64,000 bases of DNA. Source: Dama dama (lineage: Eukaryota > Chordata > Mammalia > Artiodactyla > Cervidae). The notes under the pieces were generated by a model that saw only the letters and a program-made list of their open reading frames with translations, did no database searches and had not been told where the DNA came from. The stretch spans positions 42,666,001 to 42,730,000 of the forward strand of contig NC_083711.1 in the NCBI RefSeq assembly GCF_033118175.1, in the 5' to 3' direction. The translations under genes were made by a program, and so were the position numbers. Positions 44,640 to 54,455 of the stretch are shown piece by piece (position 1 is the stretch's first letter; each line of letters starts with the position of its first letter).

Positions 44640-44900
44640 ACGGATGTTTTTTCACCCCCCAAGGTCCCTTTTATCCTGTCATACAATTTGCTGTCAAACT
44701 AAATGATGCATTTAAATAAAACGACCAAAGATAATGACTCTAACAAGAGAGAGACCAGGACAATTATTGTTGTAATGTCATTCTGATCTGAATGACCCTA
44801 TTATGTTGGAGTCATGATACAAAGAGTGTCAGGTCATGGTAAACTGTTGCTTTTTCTCAGCCAAATAATGGAAGTTTCTAGCAGGTTGCCATTTAAATAA
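44640..44900. promoter_or_regulatory. Enhancer-like single-copy block
   Basis: Contains a POU-like tgatgcatttaaat (44704-44717), an inverted SOX-type pair acaat-t-attgt (44760-44770) and TALE-type tgtcaaa cores. It is a complex, non-repetitive sequence. The SOX/POU combination resembles known developmental enhancers. Conservation cannot be tested here. Confidence 0.25.
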
Positions 44901-45219
44901 AAATTACCCAAAGTGTAAGTATTTGTTATAAGATAGACTCAGGAACAGTCATAACACTACTTGGAAGTAGAATGTGAGAAACATGACATTAAAATATGTT
45001 TCTTACTAGAGTTTATATAGCATGATAAAATAATAGGGAAGACCAGTGTGGCCACCAAATTGACTTGGCTACACTGTGAAATAGAAAGGTAATTGACGAG
45101 ATGTCTTTCAAAGACAACTGGGTTTGTGAATTTAAGAGTTGGATTTTTGTGTTGGATAAAAGCAACTGCAGATTTCCAGATTACCTGAGAGTCTACAAGA
45201 ACATCTTTTCCTTCTTTGC

Positions 45220-45278
45220 TTCTTTTTTCTTCTTTCCCCTTCCCTTCCCTTTCCTTCTCTTTCCTTCCTTCCTTCCTT
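45220..45278. repeat. Pure pyrimidine tract (CCTT-rich)
   Basis: About 59 nt of C and T only, ending in ccttccttccttcctt units; potential triplex (H-DNA) former and likely length-variable. Confidence 0.9.
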
Positions 45279-45745
45279 GACTAAGGTGAGAAAATCCTGG
45301 AACCTATTATTATTTGACTCACTTGCACAAGGGGAGCTCTTATAATTTTATTTTTACCTTTCAGTTTCAGTCACATGAATTTAACACCTATATATACTTG
45401 ACTTAAATGAATTAATTTCTGAAAGAAAATAATTATATTTTACAGCTATTTTCTGCTGCTTTTTTTCATGCATCATTAACCAGATTTTTTATTTCAGGAG
45501 CCAATAGAGAGATACCAGAAAGTTTTGTTTCTTAAAAATTTGCCCCTCTTATAAATTTTCTTAGTTTATTTCTAAGTTGAAAGTTTCATAATTTTCCTTG
45601 TGACTATGTTTTTCTCATTTAACATATCATCTGTTCTTAATGCCCTAGTTTGTGGATTCACTCCATGAATATAGTCTATTGAGACTATATTTTGATTTTG
45701 TGATACTTATATGACCTAGGATTTTGTTCTCTTAACAACAATGTA

Positions 45746-46050
45746 TTTTTTTTTTTTTCAAATCTCAATGACTTTATTTATTTATTTATTTTTTATTAGT
45801 TGGAAGCTAATTACTTCACAACATTTCAGTGGGTTTTGTCATACACTGATATGAATCAGCCATAGAGTTACACGTATTCCCCATCCCCATCTCCCCTCCC
45901 ACCTCCCTTTCCACCCGATTCCTCTGGGTCTTCCCAGTGCACCAGGCCCGAGCACTTGTCTCATGCATCCCACCTGGGCTGGTGATCTGTTTCACCATAG
46001 ATAATATACATGCTGTTCTTTTGAAACATCCCACCCTCACCTTCTCCTTA
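45746..46050 (-). mobile_element. L1 3' end, 5'-truncated
   Basis: A T-rich tail (45746-45759, then tttattta units) is followed by 'ttggaagctaattacttcac', 'atatgaatcagccatagag', 'ctgggtcttcccagtgcacc' and 'ctgatctgtttcac'-type blocks, the antisense L1 3' UTR ending near 'ccaccctcaccttctcc'. The G-rich UTR tract appears as its C-rich complement at 45882-45905. Confidence 0.9.
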
Positions 46051-46180
46051 TATATACTTTTCTCAATAATGGAACATATAGTTTTATGCTATTTATCTGT
46101 TATTTTAATCCTAAAATAACAAGATTATTTAAGGGGAGAATATAATTTTTCCCCTACCTTTTAAAGTTTTCAGCTGGGGG

Positions 46181-46186
46181 CCCTAT
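46181..46186. repeat. Possible 6 bp target-site duplication, left
   Basis: ccctat, repeated at 47644-47649. Short, but correctly placed at both ends of the BovB. Confidence 0.45.
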
Positions 46187-47205
46187 CATTCAGTCAGTTC
46201 TGTCCCTCAGTCGCGTCTGACTCTTTGAGACCCCATGGACTTCAGCACGCCAGGCTTCCCTGTCCATCACCAACTCTCGGAGCCTACTCAAACTCATGTC
46301 CATTGAGTCGGTGATACCATCCAACCATCTCATCCTCTGTCATCCCCTTCTCCTACCGCCTTCAATCTTTCCCAGCATCAGAGTCTTTTCCAGTGAGTCA
46401 GCTCTTTGCATCAGGTGGCCAAAGTATTGGAGTTTCAGCTTTAGCATCTGTCCCTCCAATGAATGTTCAGGACTGATCTCCCTCAGGATTGACAGGTTGG
46501 ATCTCCTTGCAGTCCATGGGACTCCCAAGAGTCTTCTCCAACACCACAGTTTAAAAGCATCAGTTCTTTGGCGCTCAGCTTTCTTTACAGTCCAACTCTC
46601 ACATCCATACATGACTACTGGAAAAATCATAACTGACTAGATGGACCTTTGTTGGCAAAGTAATGTCTCTGCTTTTTAATATGCTGTCTAGGTTGGTCAA
46701 AGCTTTTCTTCTAAGGAGCAAGCGTCTTTTAATTTCATGGCTGCAGTCACAATCTGGAGCCCCCCAAAATAAAGTCTGTCACTGTTTTCATTGTTTCCCC
46801 ATCTATTTGCCATGAAGTGATGGGACCAGATGCCATGATCTTAGTTTTCTGATTGAATTTTAAGCCAGCTTTTTCACTCTTCTCTTTCACTTTCATCAAG
46901 AGGCTTTCTAGTTCTTCTTTGCTTTCTGCCATGAGGGTGGTGATATCTGCATATCTGAGGTTATTGATATTTCTCCCAGCCATCTTGATTCCAGTTTGTG
47001 CTTCATCCAGCCTGGCATTTTGCCTGATGAACTTAGTATTTAAGTTAAATAAGCAGGGTGACAGTGTACAGCCTTGAGGTACTCCTTTCCCAATTTGGAA
47101 CCAGTCTGTTGTTCCATGTCCGGTTCTCACTGTTGCTTCCTGACCTGTGTACAGTTTCTCAGGAGGCGGGTCAGGTGGTCTGGTGTTCCCATAGGAAGCA
47201 TCACT
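46187..47205 (-). mobile_element. BovB 3' segment, antisense
   Basis: From the 3' end 'cattcagtcagttctgtccctc' (46187) to 'ggtggtctggtgttccc' at 47205. On the minus strand a 168-codon frame (47253-46747) keeps the block before the RT catalytic motif and then reads YADI in place of YADD, a substitution of an essential aspartate. A second frame (46630-46340) covers the 3' domain. Inactive. Confidence 0.95.
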
Positions 47206-47641
47206 AAGAAGAAAGCTAGTGGAGATGATGGAATTCCAGTTGAGCTGTTTCAAATCCTAAAAGATGATGCTGTGAAAGTCCTGCACTCAATATGCCAGCA
47301 AATCTGGAAAACTCAGCAGTGGCTACAGGGCTGGAAAAGGTCAGTTTTCATTTCAATCCCAAAGAAAGGCAATGTCAACGAATGCTCAAACTACCACACA
47401 ATTGCTCTTATCTCACATGCTAGCAAAGTAATGCTCAAAATTCTCCAAGCCAGGCTTCAACAGTACATGAACCATGAACTTCCAGATGTTCAAGCTGGAT
47501 TAGAAGAGGCAGAGGAATCAGAGATCATATTATGAACATCCACTGGATCATCAGAAAAGCAGGAGAGTTCCAGAAGAACATCTACTTTTCCTTACTGACT
47601 ACGCCAAAGCCTTTGACTGTGTGTATCACAACAAATTGTGT
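47206..47641 (+). mobile_element. BovB, inverted 5' segment of the same insertion
   Basis: Sense BovB RT sequence: 'gctagtggagatgatggaattcc', 'ctggaaaaggtcagttttc', 'ctcacatgctagcaaagtaatg', and 'gcctttgactgtgtg' to 'cacaacaaattgtg' at 47641. Its end lies only about 20 nt upstream, in BovB coordinates, of where the antisense segment begins. The two are therefore adjacent pieces of one element joined head to head. Confidence 0.92.
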
Positions 47642-47649
47642 CTCCCTAT

Positions 47650-48540
47650 AGCAAAAGATTAATAAAACAAATAGAACACTTGTTAACATGCATAATTCAT
47701 GTATACATGGGAGATAATAAGGAAAAAATGAGTAACTCTCAAATATGGCTTAAAATTGACTTAAATCTCATTTTTGGCAAAAGCCAAAGGGAAAAGGATG
47801 TGAAAGGGGTCAGTTATAGGGAGGTGATCAGGAAAAGTATGATAATGAAAAATAAGAGAAAGGTTTGTTATATAATTTAAGTTGGTACCTTCTATATTGA
47901 AAGGAATTTCTAGCGAGTCATCTTCCTCTTCTTGGTATACCCTCATAAATGGAGACTTCTTTTATAAATATGATTTTTCCTTACAAAAGGATCACTTCTA
48001 CTGTATTTTCAGAGGTGTCTGCTGTTTCTCAAAATAATCCTCATGTCCAAGAGGTATTTTATGGTGGCATCTTCTGCCATTCTTCATTCTGTTTTAATTT
48101 TGATATTTTTAATTCTTTGTGTCTGTGTGTTTTAAGGGAAAATGATTTTGAAGTATTTTCAACAGAACTTAAAAAAGGGTATAAAAGAATCTTTCTATGT
48201 AGGACATTTGGAAAATTGGACTTAGCTATGTAAGAGGAACTTTCTTTCTTTCTTGTATTTGGTGACTTCTCTCACTGAATTTGATGATATTTTCAATCTT
48301 GCTTAAAGTACTGCAGTCAGATTCTGCACAACTCTTCCTTCTCATTTGGCACTGATGATAGCCTCTTGTTTCTGAGGTGCTCTCACTCTTCTCACGGCCC
48401 CACCATTCCTTACTGCTTTCCTAGCTCTCCAAGTTTCTCTGTGTCTTTGTCTTCCCCCTTAAATTTGCACTTCTGCAAGTATGATCCTTAGTTCATCTGC
48501 ATGCATAATAGTCATTATAATAGGATTCCTATTTTAAAAA
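47650..48540. other. Single-copy DNA, nothing recognised
   Basis: No gene or named repeat. Confidence 0.5.
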
Positions 48541-48672
48541 AAGCAGATTTTGGGTCCTAGTCTTGACCTTCTAAAGAGAAATATTCTAGTGACGGAGCCC
48601 AGGAATCTACCTTGCAGCAGGTTTCTCACAGTGCAGCTTATGTGCAGTAAAGTTTGAGATCTGCTAGCTTAA
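48541..48672 (+). repeat. MER5-like DNA transposon relic
   Basis: 'cttctaaagagaaatattctag', 'ggagcccaggaatctacc' and 'cagtgcagcttatgtgcagtaaagtttgagatc' follow MER5 block order loosely. Non-autonomous hAT-type relic, diverged. Confidence 0.4.
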
Positions 48673-48903
48673 AATTATGAGTTGCTTCAGGATCCTTCCA
48701 CATTTTTGCTCTAGTCACACCAAGAATGTTCCTGTTATCTGAAAATGAAGTAAAAATTTTCTGGCCTCCATGTTTTTGCTCATTCTAATTTCATTCCTGA
48801 GTCTGAGTTCTGTCTCTTTTTGGAAGGTGCACCAACCCTTAAATTCCTCTTGAATCTGGTGTTTTGCCTATCTACATAGATGTCAGAACCAAAAACTGGA
48901 GGG

Positions 48904-48943
48904 TTTTTGTCCTTTTCTTCTAATTTTTGTCCTTTTCTTCTAG
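48904..48943. repeat. 20 bp tandem duplication
   Basis: Two copies of tttttgtccttttcttcta plus one base, at 48904-48923 and 48924-48943. They differ only in the last position. Confidence 0.95.
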
Positions 48944-48959
48944 ATTCATTCAATCATAG

Positions 48960-49520
48960 GCTCCTATTTATCTAGCTCCTAAATATTTTTACATTTCATC
49001 CAGTTCTCTCCAGTACCATTTTTTACTACCCTGACTCTGGCCCGTATTATTGCTCATCAAAAATATTACAACAGCAATTTTTATTCCAGTCCCTAATAAA
49101 GTCTCAATCATTCCCCATCTAAGGTCTTAATCTAATCCAGTCACTTCTCTGATTAAGAGCTTTCAATGGGTCTCATCTGCTTTTTTTTCTTTTTTTAAAA
49201 AAATTATTTTTTTAATTGAAAGATACTTGCTTTACAGAATTTTGTTGTTTTCTGTCAAACATCAACATCAATTAACCAAAGGTGTACATGTAAAATATAA
49301 ACTCCCTAGTGTAGCTTACAAGGTCCTTCATGATTGATCATTGTCTATTTATCCAGTTTATTTCTTAGCTTTCCCAGCTTCATACTTTATAATTTGGTCA
49401 CAGTCAATATTTCTTAGTTTTTTCAAGTTTCTATGCTATTTCTTGTCTCTGGACTTTTATACTTTTATACTTTTTTTCTTGGAGCCCTATTCTTTACTCT
49501 GATAATTTATTTCTAATATT
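48960..49520 (+). repeat. L2 LINE relic interrupted by L1 tail
   Basis: Left: 'ctaaatatttttacatttcatcc', 'ccagtcacttctctgattaagagctttcaatgg'. Right: 'aactccctagtgtagcttacaaggtccttcatgattg'. They join in L2 order across the L1 piece at 49182-49294. Confidence 0.65.
49182..49294 (-). mobile_element. L1 3' end inside L2
   Basis: T-rich start, then 'ttaattgaaagatacttgctttac', 'gtcaaacatcaacatcaattaacc' and 'aaggtgtacatg', antisense L1 3' UTR of about 110 bp. Confidence 0.7.
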
Positions 49521-49528
49521 TAGGTCTC

Positions 49529-49728
49529 AGTTCCCTGGTAGCTCAGACAGTAAAGAAACTGCCTGTAATGCAGGAGATCTGGGTTTGATCCCTGGGTCGA
49601 GAAGATCCCCTGGAGAAGGGAATGGCTACCATTCCACTATTGTTGCCTGGAAAATTCCATGTATAGCTGAGCCTGGTGAGCTGTAGTTGATTGGGTCACA
49701 AAGAGTCAGATATGACTGAGCAACTAAC
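49529..49728 (+). mobile_element. Bov-tA SINE
   Basis: Head 'gttccctggtagctcagacagtaaag', B-box 'gggtttgatccctgg', body 'ggagaagggaatggctacc', end 'agatatgactgagcaac'. A small deletion lies around 'accattccactattg'. Confidence 0.93.
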
Positions 49729-51002
49729 AGTCCACACTCCTCTGGAATGCCCTCTGTCTCACCTCTTGGTTGTGGGCACAGAGTCACAACAGTGCCCCAA
49801 ACAAAAAGGAAGAAGGGTTACTATCCTAACATTTTATTTATCTCATAGTATTTTCCAGAATCAGATCAAACAGTCACCTGTAGCTGCAAAGGAGGCTGTA
49901 AATGAAAGTGTCTTTCAAAGGGAATGAAATATTAAAAATTGTACAGATTGATCACGATTCATCAGTCAGACTGGACAAATTGCTGTGAAACAACAGTGGG
50001 ATTCTGTTCTCAAGAAAGAAGGGAAAGTGGCCTAAGAGGAAGTGTTTGCTAGGTTCCCTTATAGATTGACACGCCAGGGAGCTGGGTTGAGTACCAGCAG
50101 GCCCATGCCTTAATCTAGCCCTCTCCTTAGACACTAAGGGCTATTTCCAAAGTAAGATGCAAATGCTGGCAGGGCTCTGCCAGTCAAGGTTAATGTCTAG
50201 GCATCTTGTGTTTGCTGCCCCTTAAGGGACCCTTTTGCTACTTAGCGTGCTACTTGTTTCTGGAGATGAAGAAACACCACTTAAAAGGATTAATTTGACT
50301 GGTGCTCCAGAGAATTTGGAAAGCAAACAACTGTTTCTTTTTTGTCAATATGGCAATTAAGAATGGGGAGATTAAAGAAAGCAAAGTAAATGCAGCTTTT
50401 ATTTCTACAGTAGACTGATAGGCCAGTGAGTCACTGAATATGTAATGAGCACCAGGACAGTTTTAGATTAGGAAATCCAGTTCAGGGATAAAGTCTCTCT
50501 TCCATCAACTACTTTCACCTTCAAGTACCTAAATGTAGCATAGACCAAAACTTGCCAACTTAGAATTGGAAATTAGTGATTTTTTGATTGTATATAAAAG
50601 TATTTTTATACCAGTGAAAAATCTGTATGAAAATTTGGTTTCAAGTAAAAGTAGATTTTTCTGCAGTGTTACTATTAATTTTACTGTGGATGACAAAATT
50701 ATATAGTCATGTTATTAGAGCAAATGATCCAATAGGAATATTAGTAGCTGATATGAAATGGTATGAAATTATAGTCTTACAGAGTGAATCCTAGCTTCAG
50801 TTCTGTTATCAATTTACCTGTCAGTTATTTTGGTAAAGATAACTCTTTCCTGATATTTTAAACAGTGGTGATGATGCCTCCTTTACCCCTGGATTGAAGA
50901 GCACTTCATTGTACCCCCAACCCTAGCTTAGTGATTGACACATGACAGAAATTCAGTAAATACTCATTAAATAGAACATAGAATTTAAAATATATATATA
51001 TG
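49729..51002. other. Single-copy DNA
   Basis: No gene. Contains the enhancer-like block at 50140-50400. 50880-50975 may be an L2 3' end (weak). Confidence 0.5.
50140..50400. promoter_or_regulatory. Enhancer-like single-copy block with octamer
   Basis: Perfect octamer atgcaaat at 50157-50164 is followed 2 bp later by an inverted tggcag-ggct-ctgcca (50167-50182), resembling an NF1-type half-site pair. A TCF/LEF-like agattaaag lies near 50370. Non-repetitive. Function is inferred from motif clustering only. Confidence 0.22.
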
Positions 51003-51205
51003 GGGTTCCCTGGAGGCTCAGATGGTAAAGAATCCACCTACAATGTGAGATACCTGGGTTTGATATCTGGGTTGGGAAGATTCCCTGGAGGAGGGCAAGG
51101 TGACCCACTCCAGGATTCTTGCCTGGAGAATCCCCATGGACAGAGGAGCCTGACGGGCTGTTGTCCATGAGGTCGCAAAGAGTCAGACACAACTGAGCAC
51201 TGTGT
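51003..51205 (+). mobile_element. Bov-tA SINE
   Basis: Head 'ggggttccctggaggctcagatgg', B-box partly decayed ('gggtttgatatctgg'), body 'gaccccatgg'-type blocks, end 'cagacacaactgagcac'. It inserted at the end of a short (TA)n. Confidence 0.93.
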
Positions 51206-51859
51206 GAGCGTTCACAAAGTATTGTGAATGGCTATATAATTATTTTTATTTTCTTCCATGATGTGTCTTGTTTCAAAACCTACTGACAGAAAGTAAGGGA
51301 TACATTAAAATCACATCAAATGAACATTTAAGTTGCAATACCTTTAGGATTCCATTTGGCAGTATTGAGATTGACTTCATCTATAAACCTTCAGAATTAT
51401 TTTTAGGAATACATTTTATTTATAAGCCATTGGAGCCATTTAAAAGATGACTTTATAATCTTAGATTTTTTTTCAAGCCTCATTCTACTGGGTAGAGGTA
51501 CATGTGGAATAGCTTTTGATGTGCTGTGATTTTTATTATCAGTCATTAACAGCGAAATTAATCAAAAGCCAAACTTGCTGAAGGGTGACCATGAAGAAGG
51601 GACTGTACTTATTAGAACATAATTTCAGGATAAAATCATGATAGAGTATCCCTTGACTATTTCAGTTCCTGGGAGAGTTGAGATAAAGTGGCCCTTGAGA
51701 CTTGGTGGTGAGTATTGCTGAGAGGAAGGCATCAAGGCAGTTGCCGTCTCTCCAGCTAAGAATTTCACCTACAAATACCCATCTAATGGTTGCATACCAG
51801 TTATCTCACATGGTGAAACCTTTAGGGAAAACAGAGAGGGTAGTGAACCTAAAGAGGGA
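51206..51859. other. Single-copy DNA, nothing recognised
   Basis: No gene or named repeat. Confidence 0.45.
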
Positions 51860-52262
51860 AAAGGACATTTTTTTTCAGAAGACTTTGTGCTTTAGAAATC
51901 CCTTTGAAATACCAGGAAAGGGAGGAAATCTTGTTAAATTATTTAAGCAAAGAGGCCATTAGGCTGAGGTGGCTTTGAGGCCTTAGTAGCTTACATAAGC
52001 ACACCAAATCCTAAGCTTCTAATGCCTTAAGTTTTAGAAATTGGAACCTAAAGGATGATAAATCTCAAACAGCTAACTGTGCTTTCCCAAATAAAGCAAC
52101 CACTTAAACTATAGTCAGTCCAATAATTTCCTTTTTTAGCTAGTTCCTCTTCTCTATAAAAGTTTTTCCCCTAATTCCTGTTGGTAGAGAGATCCTAATC
52201 ATTTCTGAGTTGGTACTTGATTCAAATAAATTTTTACTCAAATAAACTCTTGATTTCTAATA
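51860..52262 (+). repeat. LTR-like sequence, class uncertain
   Basis: A purine-rich aaagagggaaaagg stretch at about 51851-51864 could be a polypurine tract. Then a TATA-like ctataaaag (52154-52162) is followed by AATAAA at 52225-52230 and 52241-52246. TATA and polyadenylation signals 70-90 nt apart fit an LTR U3-R. The left boundary is not certain, and no primer-binding site or gag follows. Confidence 0.4.
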
Positions 52263-52271
52263 TGTCTCAGT

Positions 52272-52553
52272 TTATCCTTGAACAATGTTAAATGCAAGGG
52301 TTATTTCAATAGTTACTGTTTCTTCTCTCCTCTGCTCCTTGGGACCAGCAACAGCCCTGTTTAATTGATGGTAGGTATAAACATGCTGTAATAAGGACCG
52401 TAAGGTATTATGAAGAGGTCTGACGGTAACCAAATGGTAAACTAATACCCACAAAAGAATTAGTGTCAACATTGCAACACCTATAAACAAGGGTAATGTC
52501 ACCATCCAAAGACAATCACTTGTATATAGAAGTGAAAATGAAATATTACCCAC
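52272..52553 (-). pseudogene. 93-codon frame with a membrane segment, possibly retroviral env-like
   Basis: Minus-strand frame of 93 residues. After about 15 residues there is a strongly hydrophobic run (roughly residues 18-42), then a basic, leucine-rich cytoplasmic-looking tail. This order resembles the end of a retroviral transmembrane envelope subunit, but no fusion peptide, CX6CC motif or upstream env frame is visible. It points away from the LTR-like sequence's orientation. It could be chance. Low confidence. Confidence 0.2.
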
Positions 52554-52578
52554 TTTGTTTTGCCTTCTTGATCATTGT

Positions 52579-52781
52579 TTTTTTTTTTTTTTTAATTAAT
52601 GAATTTATTTTAGTTGGAGGATAATTACTTCACAGTGTTGAAGTGATGGTTTTGCCATACATCAACATGAATTGGCTACAGATATACATATGTCCCCTCC
52701 ATCCTGAACACCGCCCCCCCGCCCCACCTCATTCCCACCCTATCCCTCCGGGTTGTCCCAGAGCACTGGCTCTGGGTTCCC
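52579..52781 (-). mobile_element. L1 3' end, 5'-truncated
   Basis: T run, 'ttggaggataattacttcacag', 'catcaacatgaattggctac', 'gggttgtcccagagcactgg'. A perfect 10 bp duplication tgatcattgt at 52569-52578 and 52782-52791 bounds it. C/G homopolymer stretches near 52710-52722 come from the UTR. Confidence 0.93.
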
Positions 52782-52800
52782 TGATCATTGTCTTTTAACA

Positions 52801-53240
52801 ATTTTTTTTTTTTTTAATCAGAGCATAGATGACTCCAAAGGGCTTCCATGGTAGCTTAGAGGTAAAGTGTCTGCCTGCAATGAGGGAGGACCCAGGTTTG
52901 ATCCCTGGATCAGGAAGATCCCCTGGGGAAGGAAGTGGCAACCCACACCAATATTCTTGTTGGAAAATCCCACAAAGGGAGGAGCCTGGTAGACTATAGT
53001 TCATGGGGTCACAAAGAGTTGACATGACTGAGCGACTTCACTTTCACTTTCATAGTTGACTTACAGTGCTGTGTGTTAGATTCAGATGTACAGTAAAATG
53101 AGTCAGTTTTTCACATACATGTATCCATTCTTTTTTAGTTCTTTTCCCACATCAGAAATTACAGAGTACTGAGTACAGTTCCCTGTGCTATGTAGTAGGT
53201 CATTAATTATCTATTTTATATTTAGGAGTGTGTATATGTC
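52801..53240 (-). mobile_element. Second L1 3' end, split by Bov-tA
   Basis: T run at 52802-52815, then 'aatcagagcatagatgact', interrupted, resuming 'cttacagtgctgtgtgttagattc', 'agtacagttccctgtgctatgtagtagg'. A different L1 3' UTR subtype from the neighbour at 52579, and similar to the one at 18237. Confidence 0.8.
52835..53050 (+). mobile_element. Bov-tA SINE inside L1 tail
   Basis: Head 'gggcttccatggtagcttagagg', B-box 'aggtttgatccctgg', body to 'gagcgacttcactttcacttt'. Flanks catagatgact (52824-52834) and catagttgact (53051-53061) are a one-mismatch duplication of L1 sequence. Confidence 0.95.
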
Positions 53241-53586
53241 AAGTCATGATTAAACTAGATGTGAATGTGAGGGTTGTTGCCCTAGGAAAAAAAGAACAAA
53301 AAAGAACCTGGAACGAGAGGAAAACTCCTGACTTTATAGCTCCCAAGTAGGCTTCTGTAATTTTCTGTTGGACATAGTCGGAAAGCTAAAGAATGTTTGA
53401 AAAGCAATAACTGTGCACTATTCCAACAAAAAGAGGTTTGTAATAGAAGAGCAGAAGTTGGGTTTGAATGTATACCAAGAGGACTAGCGCATTCAAAACG
53501 TGGAATCCACATCTAAAACCGCCGGGCCAGGAAGAATGAACAGTAAACCATTTCCTAAAGAACATAAATGTACAGTGTTTGAAATG
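53241..53586. other. Single-copy DNA, nothing recognised
   Basis: No gene or named repeat. Confidence 0.5.
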
Positions 53587-53597
53587 AGAAAGATAAT

Positions 53598-54444
53598 GTA
53601 AAATTATTTTTTACTTTAAATTTTTTTTTTTACTGAGATATAGTTGTACAATATATAAGTTTCAGGTGTTCAGCACTGTTATTCACAGTTTTTACAGGTT
53701 GTACTATATTTATAGTTATTTATAAACTACTGGCTATATTCCCTGTGTTGTATAATATATCCCTGTAGCTTATTTCATACATTGTAGGTTGTACCTCTTA
53801 ATCCCCTTCACTTATCTTGTCCCTCCCTCTGCCCTCTTCCCCTGGTAACCACTAAATTGTTCTGTATATCTGTGGTTTGTTTCTTTTTTTGTTACATTCA
53901 CTAGTTAGTTTTATTTTTTTTAGATTCCACATGTAAGTGATATCATACAGTATATATCTTTCTCTGTCTGACTTATTTCACTTAGCATAATACCCTCCAA
54001 GTCCATCCATGCTTCTGCATATGGTAAAATTTCATTCTTTTCTATGGCTGAGTGTATTCCATTGTCTATATATACCATGTATTTTTTATCCATTCATTTG
54101 TTGATGGACACACAGATTTGCTTCTATATCTTGGCTATTGTAAATAATGTTGCTATGAACATTGGGTTGCATGGATATTTTTGAATTAGTGGTTTTACTT
54201 TTCTCAGATATATACCCAGGAGTGGAATTGCTGGGTCATAGGCAGTTCTATTTTTAGTTTTTAGAGAAATAACCTTGGTATTTTCCACAGTTCTGTGCCA
54301 ATTAACCAGGGTTCCCTTTTCTTCACATCCTCATCAACATTTGTTATTTGTGGTCTTTTTGATGATAGTCATTCTGACTTGTGTGAGGTGATATCTTATT
54401 ATGGCTTTAATCTGCATTTCTCTGATAATTAACAATGTTAAGCA
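53598..54444 (-). mobile_element. L1, 5'-truncated, antisense
   Basis: T run, 'actgagatatagttgtacaatatataag', 'cttttttagattccacatg'-type, 'tatggctgagtgtattccattg', 'accaggagtggaattgctgggtcat'-type blocks: 3' UTR and ORF2 C-terminal coding, antisense. Duplication agaaagataat at 53587-53597 and 54445-54455 gives an insertion of 847 bp. Confidence 0.93.
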
Positions 54445-54455
54445 AGAAAGATAAT

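Larger units (their letters stand above)
44206..45745. other. Single-copy DNA
   Basis: No gene or named repeat. Contains the enhancer-like block at 44640-44900 and a pyrimidine tract at 45220-45278. Confidence 0.5.
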
